DNA of 7,236 nt from an uncultured Acetatifactor sp. GTDB taxonomy: Bacteria; Bacillota; Clostridia; Lachnospirales; Lachnospiraceae. The notes under the pieces are model-generated. The model had not been told where the DNA came from. It made no database searches and saw only the letters and a list, made by a program, of their open reading frames with translations. Of this stretch, positions 6,465 to 7,236 are shown one piece after another (the first letter of the stretch is position 1; each line of letters begins with the position of its first letter). The DNA lies in contig CAQUWW010000123.1 in NCBI GenBank assembly GCA_948896875.1, forward strand, positions 1 through 7,236, written 5' to 3'. The translations under genes and the position numbers were made by a program.

Positions 6465-6493
6465 GGATTGACAGATCGTATTTTATAGAATAT

Positions 6494-6554
6494 TCTTTAT
6501 TCATCAAGCAATAGTTGTAAAGGATAAAACTATCCTGTAAAGACTGAATAAAGA
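6494..6554. repeat. Nested inverted repeat between the HTH/FlhA_C and VanZ-like genes
   Basis: TCTTTATTCA (6494-6503) and TGAATAAAGA (6545-6554) are perfect 10-bp inverted copies. Between them AGGATA (6521-6526) and TATCCT (6531-6536) form a second, inner 6-bp stem with loop AAAC. No T-tract follows on either strand, so a classical terminator is unlikely. A structured leader or a binding site for the downstream gene is possible. The arms are AT-rich, which lowers their weight. Confidence 0.45.
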
Positions 6555-6602
6555 TGGGTATTGAATTCGCAGGATATGATAACTGTGAATGGTTCAAAGG
6601 CC

Positions 6603-6608
6603 GGTGAG
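6603..6608 (+). promoter_or_regulatory. Ribosome binding site that fixes the start of the VanZ-like gene
   Basis: GGTGAG, part of the anti-Shine-Dalgarno complement AGGAGGTGA, lies six bases before the ATG at 6615. The in-frame TTG at 6561 and ATG at 6576 have no properly spaced site and would add a polar leader in front of the first membrane helix. Confidence 0.6.
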
Positions 6609-6614
6609 AATGAA

Positions 6615-7169
6615 ATGATCCGATATATAGGGAAATTTATTGGAATTACTCTGGGTATACTGCCATTTTACCTGCTGCTCCGAAGACCCTGGCGGAAAAA
6701 GAGTAAAAGAGAATGGGCGCTGGGGGGATTTATCCTGTACATAGCTGCTCTGCTGGCTCTGGCGCTGGAGGGAACCTATGGAAATCCTGTATGGATGGCC
6801 CGGGAGGCAGTCAGAAGAATACGGACGGGAGAGGGAATCAATCTGATTCCCTTTCGCACTGTACGGAATTTTTTTACCCATTTTACTTTTGATGGATTTA
6901 TGGTGAATATCGTGGGAAATATTGTCATGTTTATGCCCTGGGGATTTGGACTGGTGCTTCTTTGGAGGAAAAACAGGACTTTTGCGGCAGTTATTTTGTA
7001 CTCCATTGCACTGCCTTTGCTGATTGAGACGAGTCAGCTTTTTATTGGAAGAAATGTGGATGTGGACGATTTGATTCTGAATTTTGCAGGAAGTTGTCTT
7101 GGGGCGGGACTTTACTGTCTTCTACAGAAAGTGGTTTTTGGTGGAAAGCATTTGAAAAATTGTTGTTGA
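6615..7169 (+). CDS. VanZ-family integral membrane protein
   Basis: A 184-residue membrane protein with about five hydrophobic segments near 5-22, 34-52, 96-117, 122-144 and 153-174. VanZ-family landmarks are INLIPF (75-80), VNIVGNIVMFMPWG (97-110), LPLLIETSQLF (133-143) with E138, and NVDVDDLILNFAGSCLG (147-163) with D149, D151, D152 and N156. VanZ proteins are named after a gene in glycopeptide resistance clusters that lowers teicoplanin susceptibility. Their biochemical role is unsettled and most homologues in gut Clostridia lie outside resistance clusters, so resistance should not be assumed. No vanA-type ligase, dehydrogenase or two-component system is present here. The gene follows the HTH/FlhA_C gene in the same direction after 150 bases containing a nested inverted repeat; co-transcription is possible since no terminator is obvious. 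Confidence 0.9.
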   Translation: MIRYIGKFIGITLGILPFYLLLRRPWRKKSKREWALGGFILYIAALLALALEGTYGNPVWMAREAVRRIRTGEGINLIPFRTVRNFFTHFTFDGFMVNIVGNIVMFMPWGFGLVLLWRKNRTFAAVILYSIALPLLIETSQLFIGRNVDVDDLILNFAGSCLGAGLYCLLQKVVFGGKHLKNCC

Positions 7170-7236
7170 GTGCAAAGATTTTTTATTTGATGCATTCAGC
7201 TTGATGGCAGATATAGTAGGACAAGCGGCATTGGCA
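7170..7236. other. Right edge, no supported gene
   Basis: Sixty-seven bases follow the VanZ-like stop. An ATG at 7204 opens a frame (MADIVGQAALA) that runs to the edge, but no ribosome binding site precedes it and 11 residues are too few to assign. No terminator hairpin is visible. Confidence 0.3.

Noticed and set aside
6521..6536. AGGATA/TATCCT hairpin as a rho-independent terminator for the HTH/FlhA_C gene
   Set aside because: Only six pairs, AT-rich, and followed by GTAAAGAC instead of a T-tract.
6615..7169. Glycopeptide resistance determinant
   Set aside because: VanZ homology alone does not indicate resistance; no vanHAX-type genes or van two-component system are present.

Overview
The window looks like a chromosomal segment from an anaerobic gut Firmicute, most likely a Lachnospiraceae-type Clostridium relative. 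This is inferred from an [FeFe]-hydrogenase-type protein, a cytoplasmic GH95 glycosidase, two different multicopy-type 'ATPase + PD-(D/E)XK' families, strong GGAGG-like ribosome binding sites and roughly even base composition. No rRNA, tRNA, CRISPR array or intact insertion sequence is visible.

Layout from left to right. (1) Positions 1-350 hold the last 115 residues of an [FeFe]-hydrogenase-like protein, with the third H-cluster motif. (2) Positions 351-554 are a non-coding gap. (3) Positions 555-2129 encode an orphan AAA-ATPase-like/PD-(D/E)XK protein. (4) Positions 2243-4621 encode a complete GH95 family glycosidase (alpha-L-fucosidase or alpha-L-galactosidase) without a signal peptide. 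(5) Positions 4746-5395, on the minus strand, are a decayed ATPase of the AAA_14/DUF4143 type. Its promoter, ribosome binding site and start codon appear to survive, but the ATPase half is gone and the start runs into a stop after two codons. (6) Positions 5396-5636 are a divergent control region with two 21-bp direct repeats 33 bp apart and a good promoter on each strand. (7) Positions 5637-6464 encode an unusual protein: an Xre-type helix-turn-helix joined to a domain that reads like the cytosolic C-terminal domain of FlhA, the flagellar/type III export gate. (8) Positions 6465-6614 hold a nested inverted repeat. (9) Positions 6615-7169 encode a VanZ-family membrane protein. The last 67 bases contain no supported gene.

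The genes do not form one obvious pathway. The hydrogenase end, the two nuclease-like ATPases and the glycosidase look like independent units, and the two ATPase families are the sort that occur as scattered paralogues in these genomes. The most interesting item is the helix-turn-helix/FlhA_C fusion. It appears to be a stand-alone, non-membrane use of the export-gate domain, with the chaperone-docking subdomain seemingly missing, expressed from its own promoter and followed by a VanZ-like gene. All family assignments rest on reading motifs by eye; no database search was run.
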